Positions 1 to 9,204 of a stretch of 64,000 bases of DNA are shown one piece after another; position 1 is the first letter of the stretch, and each line of letters starts with the position of its first letter. Below the pieces are notes generated by a model. It saw only the letters and a program-made list of their open reading frames with translations. It was not told the origin of the DNA and did no database searches. Source of the stretch: Alloscardovia theropitheci (GTDB lineage Bacteria; Actinomycetota; Actinomycetes; Actinomycetales; Bifidobacteriaceae); contig NZ_RXLP01000026.1 in the NCBI RefSeq assembly GCF_004332295.1, positions 107,558-171,557 on the forward strand. The letters are read 5' to 3'. A program made the position numbers and the translations under genes.

Positions 1-323
1 CTAGCAATTACTCCACGGATTCCTGCTCGATTATCGGGATTATTCAAGAATTTCTTTACCTGGACAGGCACAGCCTTCTTAGCTACTCCACCACCGTATG
101 TAGGAACCACAAGGATGTACGGTTCATCTACATTCAATTCAGGATCCTTAGGGCGCATAGGAATTCGATACACGTTAATCCCTCGCTCCTCTAATTTGCA
201 ACTATGAATGAATCGCGAAGTATTTTCAGAAGCAGACGAAAAGTAAACGACTGCACCGATTGCTTGACCATGAGCGGCAAGCTCAGGTTCGCTTAGTTCG
301 CGTTCCTCATGTAACTGAGTCAT
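1..323 (-). CDS. nrdI: Ribonucleotide reductase flavodoxin NrdI (3' end outside window)
   Basis: NrdI is the flavodoxin-like protein that helps assemble the dimanganese-tyrosyl cofactor of class Ib ribonucleotide reductase (NrdEF), which makes deoxyribonucleotides in the cytoplasm. I read it from the reverse strand. The product starts MTQLHEERE and shows the family landmarks [11 protein letters not shown] (FMN phosphate-binding loop), then IPMRP, VPTYGGG and, at the window edge, [10 protein letters not shown]. An AGAAAGAAGAG purine stretch precedes the ATG at 323. About 107 residues are visible and the C-terminus lies left of base 1. nrdH, which often precedes nrdI, is not seen upstream; nrdE and nrdF would be expected further left. 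The identification rests on recalled family motifs and is strong. Confidence 0.9.
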   Translation of the reverse strand, partial: MTQLHEERELSEPELAAHGQAIGAVVYFSSASENTSRFIHSCKLEERGINVYRIPMRPKDPELNVDEPYILVVPTYGGGVAKKAVPVQVKKFLNNPDNRAGIRGVIA

Positions 324-380
324 CACGCTCTTCTTTCTACTTTAACGTCATTTCAGTCACCACTAACGTAGTTTCAAAAT

Positions 381-434
381 TGCTATATCTACTATATATG
401 CTAATTGAACATTTTTATTGCACTACATGTAGTA
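381..434 (-). promoter_or_regulatory. Candidate pair of NrdR boxes upstream of nrdI
   Basis: A perfect 12-bp palindrome ACTACATGTAGT (422-433) and a degenerate copy GCTATATCTACT (382-393) lie 40 bp apart centre to centre, close to four helical turns, 60-110 bp upstream of nrdI. NrdR repressors bind paired palindromes of the general form CwAnATnTwG upstream of ribonucleotide reductase genes. The assignment is by resemblance and position only. Confidence 0.35.
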
Positions 435-940
435 GATTTTCGACACGCTTGATTTTAAGCCAAAAAGAGGTTTAAAACGGTTTTATCTTCGGCGTTTTGC
501 CAGAATTTTAGTGTCATTTACCTCACATTTTTCACACATCACGAACGCCCAGATTGAGGGCTTCTACATATATAACCGGTTTCAGCTTCAGATTCTGCCT
601 CGCCTTCACCGTCTCCTTTGTCTTCTCCTTCTGCCTTACCTTCGCGAACTATTTAACAGATCGACGATTCTCACAGACAACTTGATTTATTTTTTGACAA
701 TCACATTATCTTCTTCAGCTTTTGGGTATATCGGGTCTTTTTTATCGTTATATTTGTCGTATTTGTTCGTAAAAGGTGCCCATTTTGCCCAAAAGATTAC
801 GCATATGAGCGGAATCATTCATTATGCAGTACTAGCTATAGGCAAGAATATATATCATCAAGAATGCACCAATTGATTATATGCATCAAAGATTTGTACT
901 GGTCACCTGATCTCTCCATTGAGATACACAAATTCCCAAC
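435..940. other. Intergenic region without a convincing gene
   Basis: Between the nrdI upstream region and the groS terminator I see no ORF with a start signal and a recognisable product. The two plus-strand ORFs here lack ribosome binding sites and protein-like composition. The only structure noted is the interspersed hairpin repeat at 719-795. Confidence 0.6.
719..795 (-). repeat. Interspersed ~80-bp inverted-repeat element, copy 1
   Basis: Read on the minus strand this begins CTTTTGGGCAAAATGGGCACC and ends CCCGATATACCCAAAAG. Its ends are inverted copies of each other (CTTTTGGG / CCCAAAAG). It matches two other intergenic stretches, at 2770-2852 and 25023-25102, at both ends and less well in the middle. 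No ORF is inside. Confidence 0.7.
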
Positions 941-973
941 AAAAAATGCCGGCTAGTATGATACTAACCGGCA
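941..973 (-). terminator. Rho-independent terminator of groS
   Basis: A 13-bp stem (947-959 with 961-973; one G-U pair) with a minimal loop is followed on the minus strand by a run of six or more U (A-run 941-946). It sits about 20 bp past the groS stop codon. Confidence 0.85.
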
Positions 974-991
974 CTACTCTTACCTTATTTA

Positions 992-1285
992 TTAGTTCAA
1001 GATAGCAAGAATATCGCGAGCTCCCAAAATGAGGTAATCTTCACCCTGGTAGGAAACTTCTGTTCCGCCATACTTAGAGTAAAGAACCTTGTCTCCAACC
1101 TTAACATCCATAGGAATGCGCTCTCCTGCATCATTACGACGACCAGGACCAACAGCGAGAACTTCACCCTGCTGTGGCTTTTCCTTTGCGCTATCTGGGA
1201 TTACTAAACCAGAAGCAGTTGTTGTTTCAGCAGCAGCCTGCTTCAAGATAATCTTATCTTCCAAAGGTGTAAGTGCAATTGCCAT
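992..1285 (-). CDS. groS: Co-chaperonin GroES (Hsp10)
   Basis: A 97-residue Hsp10 subunit that forms the heptameric lid of the GroEL folding chamber in the cytosol. Landmarks are [12 protein letters not shown] at the N-terminus, the mobile-loop region with [17 protein letters not shown], then VLAVGPG and the C-terminal strand [13 protein letters not shown]. The ATG at 1285 has an AAAGGA ribosome binding site; a longer upstream reading with a GTG start lacks one and does not resemble the family. It stands alone without groL, which is common in actinobacteria. I looked for a CIRCE element (TTAGCACTC-N9-GAGTGCTAA) upstream and did not find one. Confidence 0.97.
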   Translation of the reverse strand: MAIALTPLEDKIILKQAAAETTTASGLVIPDSAKEKPQQGEVLAVGPGRRNDAGERIPMDVKVGDKVLYSKYGGTEVSYQGEDYLILGARDILAILN

Positions 1286-1515
1286 TGCTTTCCTTTCCCT
1301 AAATAATTGTCTTACCGTTAAATCTACCACTAATCATACAAAACTTGCTAACCGAAGACGCAAGTTTTCTCTGATTTTACTATCGGCGCATTTCTGCAAT
1401 TTCTTTCAAAACAAACGCAGCCGCCTTGCCGTATACGAAATTTACAGGTTTAGTCATATGTCTAAAACGAAAGATCGTAACTCTTGCTCTGAGGCACTGT
1501 GTCTAAGCCTCGCTT

Positions 1516-2226
1516 TTACGCATTAACCTGGTTTATAGTCTTCATACCGGTATCTTCGCTCAATATCGTCTCATCATCTCTTGATGGAATTAAGACAGTA
1601 TGACTTGGAGGCACTGCTGCAGACACTTGCCTGGTTGAAATGATTTCGCGACTCATTACATCCTCATCCATTTCACCTATTCGAAAATCATGGTTGAGAT
1701 TGTAATTAAACGAGGTAACCCAATCGTGCTGCAAGAATTCTTGCTCTGTCTTTGACTTATTTAAGCGATACAGAGCATACTGCTTTTCCCACTGCCTTAC
1801 TCGATAGCTTTGAACTACTCCGCCCATGAGCAGAAATATAACGATAGATGCAGGAATAAGAGTAAACCAATACGAAAAGTTATATAAATACGCAGCGAGT
1901 GCGACCACGCATGTCACAATGAACATTGAAAAGACTAGAATTCTGCGCCGTTTTACTCCTGCACGTCGTTTATTTCTCAGACGTTCAACATTCTTTTTTG
2001 AAAAGCGCTGCGCTTCTTGTTTATCGCTATACATGGATTTTTTCTGAGCATCCCCATGAAGATGTTCATCGGGTTCACCGATAACATGCAATGATGCTGA
2101 ATACTTATCCTCGCTATGTCGCGTTGCATTATTCAGGCTCTTAACGGTTTTCGTCGGAATAATTCCGACGACGATAATAAGCGCTAGCGTTATAACAACG
2201 ATTCCGCTTAGAGACTGAATATCCAT
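1516..2226 (-). CDS. SepX/GlpR-like divisome membrane protein
   Basis: A 236-residue membrane protein with an N-terminal transmembrane helix (about residues 8-24), a basic and charged cytoplasmic stretch (about 25-93), a second hydrophobic pair (about 95-111 and 118-135) and a soluble tail of about 100 residues. The topology, the short segment DKYSASLHVI after the first helix, the RNKRRAGVKRRR run before the second helix, and the company of FmdB and SAF-domain genes agree with the actinobacterial SepX/GlpR family. That family supports FtsZ-ring stability and septation at the membrane. Family membership is inferred from topology and gene neighbourhood, not alignment. It could instead be an unrelated small membrane protein. 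Confidence 0.55.
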   Translation of the reverse strand: MDIQSLSGIVVITLALIIVVGIIPTKTVKSLNNATRHSEDKYSASLHVIGEPDEHLHGDAQKKSMYSDKQEAQRFSKKNVERLRNKRRAGVKRRRILVFSMFIVTCVVALAAYLYNFSYWFTLIPASIVIFLLMGGVVQSYRVRQWEKQYALYRLNKSKTEQEFLQHDWVTSFNYNLNHDFRIGEMDEDVMSREIISTRQVSAAVPPSHTVLIPSRDDETILSEDTGMKTINQVNA

Positions 2227-2419
2227 ACCTTCTACAATAGAGTATTAATTGACAATTGAGGGCCCTTTATGCACGCGTGTTGCGTAAATATTTACTTTTT
2301 GAATGAATCGTATTTCCAGATTGCGCGATCACAGAGTTAGCATAACAGCAAATTTCAATTTCTGTGTTATGTTAAGGGCATCGCTAGTATAGACACGTTA
2401 GCTTTTTTAGGAGGGGACA

Positions 2420-2614
2420 GTGCCTACATATCACTACCGTTGCAAGAATTGTGGTTATGATTTCACGTTAGCGCAATCATTCTCCGATGATCCTATTACC
2501 GTATGCCCACAATGCAAACAAGAGCAGGTTCATAAAGTGTATTCCGTTGCTGGGGTAACTTTTAAAGGCTCTGGTTTCTATCACACTGATAGTGGTTCTG
2601 GAGCTTCTCACTAG
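2420..2614 (+). CDS. FmdB-type zinc-ribbon protein
   Basis: A 64-residue protein opening MPTYHYRCKNCGYDF, with a second cysteine pair in CPQCKQ and a conserved FKGSGFYHTD end. This is the FmdB regulatory-protein family (a CxxC..CxxC zinc ribbon). Its biochemical role is poorly known; it was named after an amidase/formamidase regulator. The start is GTG at 2420, seven bases after a strong AGGAGGGG ribosome binding site at 2409-2416. The neighbouring SAF gene is on the same strand and the SepX-like gene is divergent. Confidence 0.9.
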   Translation: MPTYHYRCKNCGYDFTLAQSFSDDPITVCPQCKQEQVHKVYSVAGVTFKGSGFYHTDSGSGASH

Positions 2615-3043
2615 AAAGATACGTATCTAAAATTTTGTAATCTCATTTGTAATCCTGCTTCAGCATACATTAATCGCAAACGACAGAATGCACACATGCA
2701 TGCTCTTTCCCCTTACGATTCTTACAATTTTTACAGTGACTTCGCATTTTCTTTTCTCCAAACATTCCCGAACTTTTATGCACAACGGGCCACCTTTGCC
2801 CTACAGAAACCAATTTTTACGGTAAAAGTGACCCCTTTTTACCCAAAAGTTCCTAAAAACGACGAATAACCAAGATTTTAACTTTCTATACCCGCAATAA
2901 AAGGTAGACAGTTCATCGATGCGCACAAAAGCGCATCTTCATGACAGCGAATAGATTTGTGTCACATCAATTGTGTATTCACATTCGTTCACAATGTTTT
3001 TTAAACTTTACTCATTGCAGTATCATGACGTGCAATATATGGT
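2615..3043. other. Intergenic region with one hairpin repeat
   Basis: About 430 bases without a supported gene. It contains copy 2 of the interspersed inverted-repeat element (2770-2852) and, downstream of that, the unmarked promoter region for the SAF-domain gene. I could not assign -35/-10 elements with confidence. Confidence 0.6.
2770..2852 (-). repeat. Interspersed ~80-bp inverted-repeat element, copy 2
   Basis: The ends are GAACTTTT (2770-2777) and AAAAGTTC (2845-2852), perfect 8-bp inverted termini. Read on the minus strand it shares CTTTTGGG, GGGTCACTTTT and CCCGTTGTGCA with copies 1 and 3. It lies entirely between genes. Confidence 0.7.
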
Positions 3044-3817
3044 ATGAACATTACCAATCACTCAACTCACACGAATAGACACGATTCTTCTCCTAGCAAT
3101 CGTATCCGTTCTGGGCATAAGCAACGGCTATCTCGAAAATCACAGGCGCATAGTTATCCACCAGCTAATCCATTCATAAGTTCTTTCGCTTCCTGGATAT
3201 ACACGCATTTCTTCTCATCGGCTCGTAAAAGATTAATCGCTCACAGGCTCCTGATTAGTTTTCTCTGCGTATTTCTTGGTATGATTATGCTCCTTACACT
3301 TTCAGTGCTTCGTCACCGCCATGAAGAAGTATATATTGTGCAGACTACTCATACTATTCCACGAGGCATGATTATAAAAGATAGCGATCTTCGCCTCGTA
3401 ACAGTATCGTCTTCTCTTGATACCTCAGCTATGGTGACATCTGTGCACATGGTTTCGGGGAAACTATCACCCATAACACTCACTCAGGGATCGTTTATTC
3501 CTCAATCTGTTATAGAGGATGTACCTATTGTCCCCCATGGATATACTTCACTTGATGTAACTCTTGCAAGTTCGGCGTCATCCATCAAAATCGGTGAGAC
3601 TATTTCACTTCTCACATCTGAAGAAACGTTAAGTAGTTCTGCTGTAGTACTTCATATACCACAGCAGCATCGTCCTCAACAGATATGGGACACTCAAAAT
3701 TCAGAAACTTCCGCTATTACTCTTGCTCTCCCAGCACACGATGCTATGAAAGTACTCACAGCACAAAATAATTCGCCCATTATCGCCGTTCCCCTGTCGA
3801 AAGAAACAGGCAGATAA
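3044..3817 (+). CDS. SAF-domain membrane-anchored protein
   Basis: A 257-residue protein with a basic N-terminus (about 1-65), one transmembrane helix (about 68-88, LLISFLCVFLGMIMLLTL) and an exported SAF domain (VVQTTHTIPRGMIIKDSDLRL and following). The SAF fold also occurs in CpaB/FlgA-type pilus and flagellar assembly proteins. Here no pilus genes are nearby, and the gene sits beside fmdB and a SepX-like gene as in other actinobacteria. The function is unknown. No clear ribosome binding site precedes the ATG at 3044, so a leaderless message or a downstream start is possible. Confidence 0.7.
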   Translation: MNITNHSTHTNRHDSSPSNRIRSGHKQRLSRKSQAHSYPPANPFISSFASWIYTHFFSSARKRLIAHRLLISFLCVFLGMIMLLTLSVLRHRHEEVYIVQTTHTIPRGMIIKDSDLRLVTVSSSLDTSAMVTSVHMVSGKLSPITLTQGSFIPQSVIEDVPIVPHGYTSLDVTLASSASSIKIGETISLLTSEETLSSSAVVLHIPQQHRPQQIWDTQNSETSAITLALPAHDAMKVLTAQNNSPIIAVPLSKETGR

Positions 3818-3884
3818 TGAGCGAACCGTTATTCATAGAGGCTACGTATCTAACAATTAGAGCTAAACCGTATCGACAAACCGT

Positions 3885-4076
3885 TCAGCGTTTAGAATTA
3901 AACACCGCAAAATGTGGAGGTAATTCATTGAGGATACGCTGATCATCCTCATCACTCTTTTGATCGTCAGTCAATGTATCAGATGGCTCGAGTTTGACCC
4001 CGTCAGCGTCGAACCATTCATTTCCTTGTCTGAGCACACGTTTATGAGGCCTAGTACTTTTTCCTAATGGTTTCAT
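3885..4076 (-). CDS. Small charged protein downstream of the helicase-like gene
   Basis: A 63-residue hypothetical protein with a basic N-terminus (KSTRPHKRVLRQG) and an acidic middle (DDQKSDEDDQ). It begins two bases after the stop of the helicase-like gene, so it is probably translated from the same message. I do not recognise a family. The tight spacing and consistent composition argue that it is real. Confidence 0.6.
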   Translation of the reverse strand: MKPLGKSTRPHKRVLRQGNEWFDADGVKLEPSDTLTDDQKSDEDDQRILNELPPHFAVFNSKR

Positions 4077-4078
4077 AG

Positions 4079-7000
4079 CTATTCACTCAGTCGTGCTAGA
4101 TAAGCCACGATTCGGTCAACTTCCTTCTCAGGATTAACGAACGCAGCAACGGACCACACATACATAACTGACCAGCCTAAGGCCTGCCAATCTTCTACCG
4201 CAAAGCGATGGCGTTGACGAGTGGATGCAATACTCATAAATTGCTTATCATCGGTACACACCGCAAGCGTATATGGCTGATTTGGAAGACCCACAGCGAG
4301 TGGAATCTTTTGGCCGTCTTCATAACCATAATTGACTGCTACATTTAAGCCTCGAGATCGCATACGCTCAGCTAAATCATTAAGCAAAATGTCATCTTCA
4401 AGCACATGCTCATGTGGCATATCGCTGGAATCATTCAAATGTTCTACCCAAGAGAGGAATTTCTTGAGAAGTTGTGGACCACGCTGATGCAAACGATCAT
4501 CATCCATATCTTCACTAGTGAATGGAGATACTACATCAAGTTTAGAATGCGCTAATGCAAGCGCATCGAGAAGCATACCCTCACCATCTGTATTTTCGAG
4601 CACACCAAATTGCTGAATGAGGCGCCCGTGAGTCGTCTTGGCATAGCCCATAGTCAAGATGACATCTGTCGAATCCATTCCAGCTACATCATTAATTGTT
4701 ACCACAGCAACATGTTGCAAGAATGAACGCAAAGCCATATCTTTTCCAGCGAGAATCTTAAGCTCTGCTCCAACACGCTGGCGATGAGTATCATTGAGGC
4801 ACACAACTGTGAGCTTATAATCATGCTCCACGTTCTCCATACGTGCTGCGCGCTCAGTGATAATACTGATAACACGATCTAGCTCATGGCGACTCGTCTC
4901 CACAAGTCCGTTAGATGCTGAAGGAACACCATTGGCTGGAACATGAGTAAAGGTTACCGAATTATCAACCGTAGCTGGCGTAACTCCCCGCGTTAATGAT
5001 CCAAATCCAGCATTCAGCAGGAAGGTTGACAAGCGGGAATCGCGTTTATCAATACGAGCTGTAGCCTCAATTCGAGGTAAGACGCTGATAAGTGTCTTAA
5101 CCGATGACGATGAAATTGTTTCTTCATGCGCTAGAACAATTACTGTGTCCACTCGTGAAACAATACTCAACAGTTCTAGTGGCTGGATATGCGCGCATGC
5201 GTCAATAATTGCTATATCAGCAAGTTTGGAATCTGTACGAGTTTCTGATGCAACTGCTACAGGCATACCAACTATAATTGGTTTCGCTGCTTTCACAATT
5301 TGTGGATACATCTCTCGAATTGCGTTGTATCGCATGCTCGGTTGTAGAGTCAACGTAGCATGAATTGCATTCGCATCGTTTGAATGAGAGTAAACGATAT
5401 CGGCCAATCGCTTCATGAGCTCATCATTGACAAGCTCACCGATAGAGCTGATATGCTGCTTATCAACATGGATAAATCGTTCTGTTGCGGAAGATAGTAT
5501 AGAACCATCTTGATTAGAAATAATCGGAGAAGATTCTACGATACTTTCGAATACCGTCGTCCACCATGCTAGGGTTAATTCATCTGGCGCAGCATGAGGC
5601 TCAACTTTGCGAGCGCGTAAATCAGCAATCAATTCATCCAATCCAGCATTGCTAAATTCAATTTCAAGACTTGCACGCTCCGGTAGAGTCTCCAAAGCTT
5701 TGCGGTCGTTATAAAGTGCCCGCAAATTCTTTTCAAGAATCTCAAAAGCAGTATTATCTAAGTCTCCGCCCATTGTCGTATGCTCAAGCACTGCCGATAA
5801 GGCGGTAACGTCACGTTCAAGATTCTCCTGAGTCTCAATGATTTCATCAAGACGCGGAGGAAGTACAGGCCAACCACCACGTGGAACAAATTCACGCCAC
5901 AAGTCTGCTTGCTGACGAACTACAACGAGAGCATCATGAAGATTTGCTGGTTGTGCTCCCGTACGAAGCAAACTCTTTGCTTCCTTCATATGACGACGGC
6001 GCTCCCAGAATCCCATCGTACTATTGGTTTCTTTTCGCTCTTCCTTAGATGCAGTTGCCTCAATCATCGAATCGATATCACGTTCAAATATTGCTGGCTG
6101 GAATACATCAAGTACTTTTCGCAAATTGCGTAATACATGAACTTGCTTATTCCACTGACGAGGAGTAGTCGGGACAGGGAAACCACACGTTTGCGCTGTA
6201 GAAGCTATATGCTTCGCGGTCGTTGGAAGAGTGGTCTCAAGCATTCTTTCTACTCGCTGATAAGCGGTAAGAGCCTCATCCTTGGTATAAAGTCCTGCAT
6301 TAAACCATGGAGTATCTTCTGCAGTAATAGTGAATTCACCTAATTCACCAGCACGAATGAGCTTTTCACCCCATTGCGCTTCATGCCCGACCAAAGAACG
6401 AGCGATATCTGCGGTCAAGCGCACATGTGTAGAAGGGTGAGTTGGAAGTGCAGAGATACGAGCAAGATTTTCAATTGTTTCGTATGCGCTTACATTCCAT
6501 TTTTCATTCTTGCCATGCAGGTCACTTAAATATTTGGTTAAGCGTCCGCGTACACCCACAAGTTCGTCGGCAAGCTGATTAAAACGCTCATGCGCTGATC
6601 CAGGTTTAAAGCTAACAGCTGCAATCAGTTGCTTATCAATGGATGACCCACCATGAGCATCCGCTAAGTCAAGGGCAAAACCATTAATCTTGTTATCACG
6701 AAGCGCTAGCAAGAAATTGCGCTTTTGTTCAGATACACCTGGTGTGTACAAAACAGTCTTGCCCGAAAGCGCTGCACGAGTTGCAATAGCAACAGCATGT
6801 GGCACACTGTCATACGCTACAGGAAGGTTCATAAAGACGCTTGTCCCCGAAGCAGCCACTCGCGCAGCATAACGTGTTACATTATCAATGTCTCCAACTT
6901 CAACTTCATCATGTGGATCATTATCAAAAGGCTTATATTCTGGTAACTTTTGTGCCTTTAGCTTCGCCCCAATTGTATCTGGATCGATAAAAACATCAAC

Positions 7001-7684
7001 TAAGTCGTTACCCGTTGGACCTTGCTCAAGTTGCGAGATAGTATAGTCTACATCGGCGAGCATAAGTGTTGAAGAACGAATAAAGCAACCGATAATCATA
7101 GTCTTATCGATAGCGAATTTTTCGATATGTGTACCCACATATTTTTTTACATTCGCAAACACAGCATCGCTATCAATGTTAATTCCATCATTGTCAGCAT
7201 TTTCTACTAGCTGCTTTGCACTAACATTAACGCCTGCTTCACGTAAAGCACTGACAAATGCTTCATTAACTTCACCTGGTCCAGTTATACGAATAATTGA
7301 ATGCGCAAGCGTAGTATTGTCTTCTTGATCAACACGAACTGGATACAGCAAAATTGGCAGATTATGACCGGCCCATGTCGCAGATCCAATACTTAACGAT
7401 AGATGGGCAGCACCTTCATTATGCTCTTTATTCGCCTTGTCATCGAGTACACGCGATAGTTTTCGCTCAGTAGCTTTTAGCATGCCATTATCGCGATACA
7501 GAGAGTCTAAATGGGCACGACCTGTGGAAAATAGTTGAGCAATTCCAGACGGATGTGCATAATTTAGCTCAAGCCTAGCTGATAATTGGTTGATATCTTC
7601 TACAGGAACTTTGCCATGATTTGCCCGATAATCTCGATACCACGCCCTTAATGTATCAAGGTTTTGTGCGCTTTCTTTACTCAT
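4079..7684 (-). CDS. Degenerate superfamily-1 helicase-like protein with C-terminal nuclease-like domain
   Basis: About 1201 residues. The overall layout recalls large DUF4011-type SF1 helicases: a long alpha-helical N-terminus, a first ATPase half with SGKTVLYTPG where the strand after Walker A should be, a long helical insertion, a second half with IAIIDACAHIQPLELL at the Walker B position, and a C-terminal endonuclease-like module (RMRSRGLNVAVNYGYEDG ... YVWSVAAFVNPEKEVDRI). The P-loop is missing (NLPVAYDSVPHA in place of GxxGxGKT) and the Walker B acid pair is eroded, so ATPase activity is doubtful. The start is ATG at 7684 in a TAATG overlap with the FHA gene; GTG at 7705 with an upstream GAGGG is an alternative. 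The FHA partner suggests a phosphorylation-responsive complex, which is inference. Confidence 0.6.
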   Translation of the reverse strand: MSKESAQNLDTLRAWYRDYRANHGKVPVEDINQLSARLELNYAHPSGIAQLFSTGRAHLDSLYRDNGMLKATERKLSRVLDDKANKEHNEGAAHLSLSIGSATWAGHNLPILLYPVRVDQEDNTTLAHSIIRITGPGEVNEAFVSALREAGVNVSAKQLVENADNDGINIDSDAVFANVKKYVGTHIEKFAIDKTMIIGCFIRSSTLMLADVDYTISQLEQGPTGNDLVDVFIDPDTIGAKLKAQKLPEYKPFDNDPHDEVEVGDIDNVTRYAARVAASGTSVFMNLPVAYDSVPHAVAIATRAALSGKTVLYTPGVSEQKRNFLLALRDNKINGFALDLADAHGGSSIDKQLIAAVSFKPGSAHERFNQLADELVGVRGRLTKYLSDLHGKNEKWNVSAYETIENLARISALPTHPSTHVRLTADIARSLVGHEAQWGEKLIRAGELGEFTITAEDTPWFNAGLYTKDEALTAYQRVERMLETTLPTTAKHIASTAQTCGFPVPTTPRQWNKQVHVLRNLRKVLDVFQPAIFERDIDSMIEATASKEERKETNSTMGFWERRRHMKEAKSLLRTGAQPANLHDALVVVRQQADLWREFVPRGGWPVLPPRLDEIIETQENLERDVTALSAVLEHTTMGGDLDNTAFEILEKNLRALYNDRKALETLPERASLEIEFSNAGLDELIADLRARKVEPHAAPDELTLAWWTTVFESIVESSPIISNQDGSILSSATERFIHVDKQHISSIGELVNDELMKRLADIVYSHSNDANAIHATLTLQPSMRYNAIREMYPQIVKAAKPIIVGMPVAVASETRTDSKLADIAIIDACAHIQPLELLSIVSRVDTVIVLAHEETISSSSVKTLISVLPRIEATARIDKRDSRLSTFLLNAGFGSLTRGVTPATVDNSVTFTHVPANGVPSASNGLVETSRHELDRVISIITERAARMENVEHDYKLTVVCLNDTHRQRVGAELKILAGKDMALRSFLQHVAVVTINDVAGMDSTDVILTMGYAKTTHGRLIQQFGVLENTDGEGMLLDALALAHSKLDVVSPFTSEDMDDDRLHQRGPQLLKKFLSWVEHLNDSSDMPHEHVLEDDILLNDLAERMRSRGLNVAVNYGYEDGQKIPLAVGLPNQPYTLAVCTDDKQFMSIASTRQRHRFAVEDWQALGWSVMYVWSVAAFVNPEKEVDRIVAYLARLSE

Positions 7685-8781
7685 TACTCTGCGCTCGCTT
7701 TCCACGTCTTATATCCCTCATTCGATTCCAAAGCCGTATTAATCTGTTCATTATTTTGCGCTAATAACCACGCATACATATCGTCATACAAGAATGGGTT
7801 CAAACTCAAGAATGGGAGTAACTGCGGTATTTGAGCAATCTCAAATTGAATATTAAAATCTTGCGTTGTCTTAGCTTCAATACTTGTATGACCGCCAGCT
7901 TCTACGACACTGTCGTGATGATCAAACTCACCACGTGATAACCGATCGAAAACAGAACCTGCTTCATATGCTGGCATAAATCCTGAATCCTCATTGATGA
8001 CAACCTGTGGTGTAACAGCGGAATCAGTATGCTCATATTCTGCTTGTTCGTCACCCGTGGTTTCTTGAAGCTGCGTGACATCAATGCTTTCTTTTTCATC
8101 CTCGTCATTAACAATCAGAATGGATGAATCAGAAACTTCCTCTACTTGTTCGCCTACGGCCTTTTCAGGTATGCTCTTCTCAGGAATATCCTCTTCATGA
8201 GCTGCAGGCTCTTGCAGATCCTCTACAACTGCACGAGTTGGCTTTTGAAGAGCAAACATGCTCGTTGGTTCACCCGCACGTAAATCAAGAATGTCGTCGA
8301 CTGACATAGAACGCGCTGACACGTCATCTTGCTGACCTTGCATTTCAAAAAGATTTGGTACACGTGTTTCATCAGTGTCATCACCATTGTGCGATGACTC
8401 ATCTCTCAACCGAATCTCATAAATAACATCACCAAACTGGCCATCGATAAATCCATCGACAATCGTAAAAGGATTTTCTGCAGGCACACGAAGAAGTACA
8501 TCGGTTGAGTTTCGAATATACGTTCCGTTTGTAGAATTCAAATCTGCAAGAATAGCATCGCCCTCTTCATTGATAGTGAGCTTTGCATGATTTTTTGACA
8601 TCGATTTCGTAGTATCAGGAATGTCGAAACGAATTGCTTCTGCGGGAACTTCCACAGGGCGCAATGGCTTTCGTCCAATATATACCTGTGCTGGAGCATG
8701 GACTTCTTTGGTTAATCCATTTATAGAAATAACCCATGTCACATCTTTGACTGCAGAATCTGTCACGATAGCTTCCTTCAC
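7684..8781 (-). CDS. FHA-domain protein with variant leucine-repeat-like C-terminus
   Basis: A 365-residue protein. Residues about 12-105 form a forkhead-associated domain, a phosphothreonine-binding module, with YIGRKP, SKNHAKL and LNSTNGTYIRN in the expected order. A long acidic low-complexity linker (about 125-300) follows. The last 50 residues (LPFLSLNPFLYDDMYAWLL and following) resemble the variant leucine-rich repeats found in other actinobacterial regulatory proteins. It is the first gene of a cluster with the helicase-like protein (overlap TAATG) and the 63-residue protein. Ser/Thr kinases are the usual source of its ligand, but none is in this window. Confidence 0.8.
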   Translation of the reverse strand: MKEAIVTDSAVKDVTWVISINGLTKEVHAPAQVYIGRKPLRPVEVPAEAIRFDIPDTTKSMSKNHAKLTINEEGDAILADLNSTNGTYIRNSTDVLLRVPAENPFTIVDGFIDGQFGDVIYEIRLRDESSHNGDDTDETRVPNLFEMQGQQDDVSARSMSVDDILDLRAGEPTSMFALQKPTRAVVEDLQEPAAHEEDIPEKSIPEKAVGEQVEEVSDSSILIVNDEDEKESIDVTQLQETTGDEQAEYEHTDSAVTPQVVINEDSGFMPAYEAGSVFDRLSRGEFDHHDSVVEAGGHTSIEAKTTQDFNIQFEIAQIPQLLPFLSLNPFLYDDMYAWLLAQNNEQINTALESNEGYKTWKASAE

Positions 8782-9134
8782 TCGTCATTGCCTCGCAATA
8801 AGACATACTGTTTTCATTGTACTTTCACCTTGTCCAATCTCGACCAAAACACTATAAAAATCAACATTTTGTACAAAAATAGCCATGATGATGGAAAATT
8901 GCAGGTATCACGAACATGAATCTTATTGTATCCGCACAGAAAAATACTGGGTCGTTAACCTATTATCTTGTGCACAATGAGTCATCTTAGAAGATTACAA
9001 AGAAGGAGTTGCGGGCTGAGGTGTACCACTATGCGCAAAATATCATAACATTAGTTCACGTGAATCAAATTCTCATTTTCTGCCTATAGGCCCCATTTTC
9101 TCTATAACACAGAATTTTGATAACTGATCGTGCT
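8782..9134. other. Intergenic region upstream of the FHA gene
   Basis: About 350 bases lie between the FHA start and the rplL terminator, both on the minus strand. I see no gene, tRNA or clear repeat here. It must contain the promoter of the FHA cluster. Confidence 0.5.
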
Positions 9135-9170
9135 AAAAAGAAAAGTCCTGTCGCGCGATGCGACAGGACT
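9135..9170 (-). terminator. Terminator of the rplJ-rplL operon
   Basis: A perfect 11-bp stem (AGTCCTGTCGC at 9144-9154 with its complement at 9160-9170) and a 5-base loop are followed on the minus strand by a U-rich tract (A-rich 9135-9144). It lies 35 bases past the rplL stop. Confidence 0.9.
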
Positions 9171-9204
9171 AATGTAAACCTGATTTTAAACAGTAAGGAA
9201 GAAA

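Noticed and set aside
260-876. Two plus-strand ORFs between nrdI and groS
   Set aside because: The first overlaps the nrdI start on the opposite strand; the second has no ribosome binding site, and its composition is low-complexity AT-rich. One interspersed repeat lies inside the second.
1286-1515. CIRCE or HAIR heat-shock operator upstream of groS
   Set aside because: Searched for TTAGCACTC-N9-GAGTGCTAA and CTTGAGT-N7-ACTCAAG by eye; neither is present between groS and the next gene.
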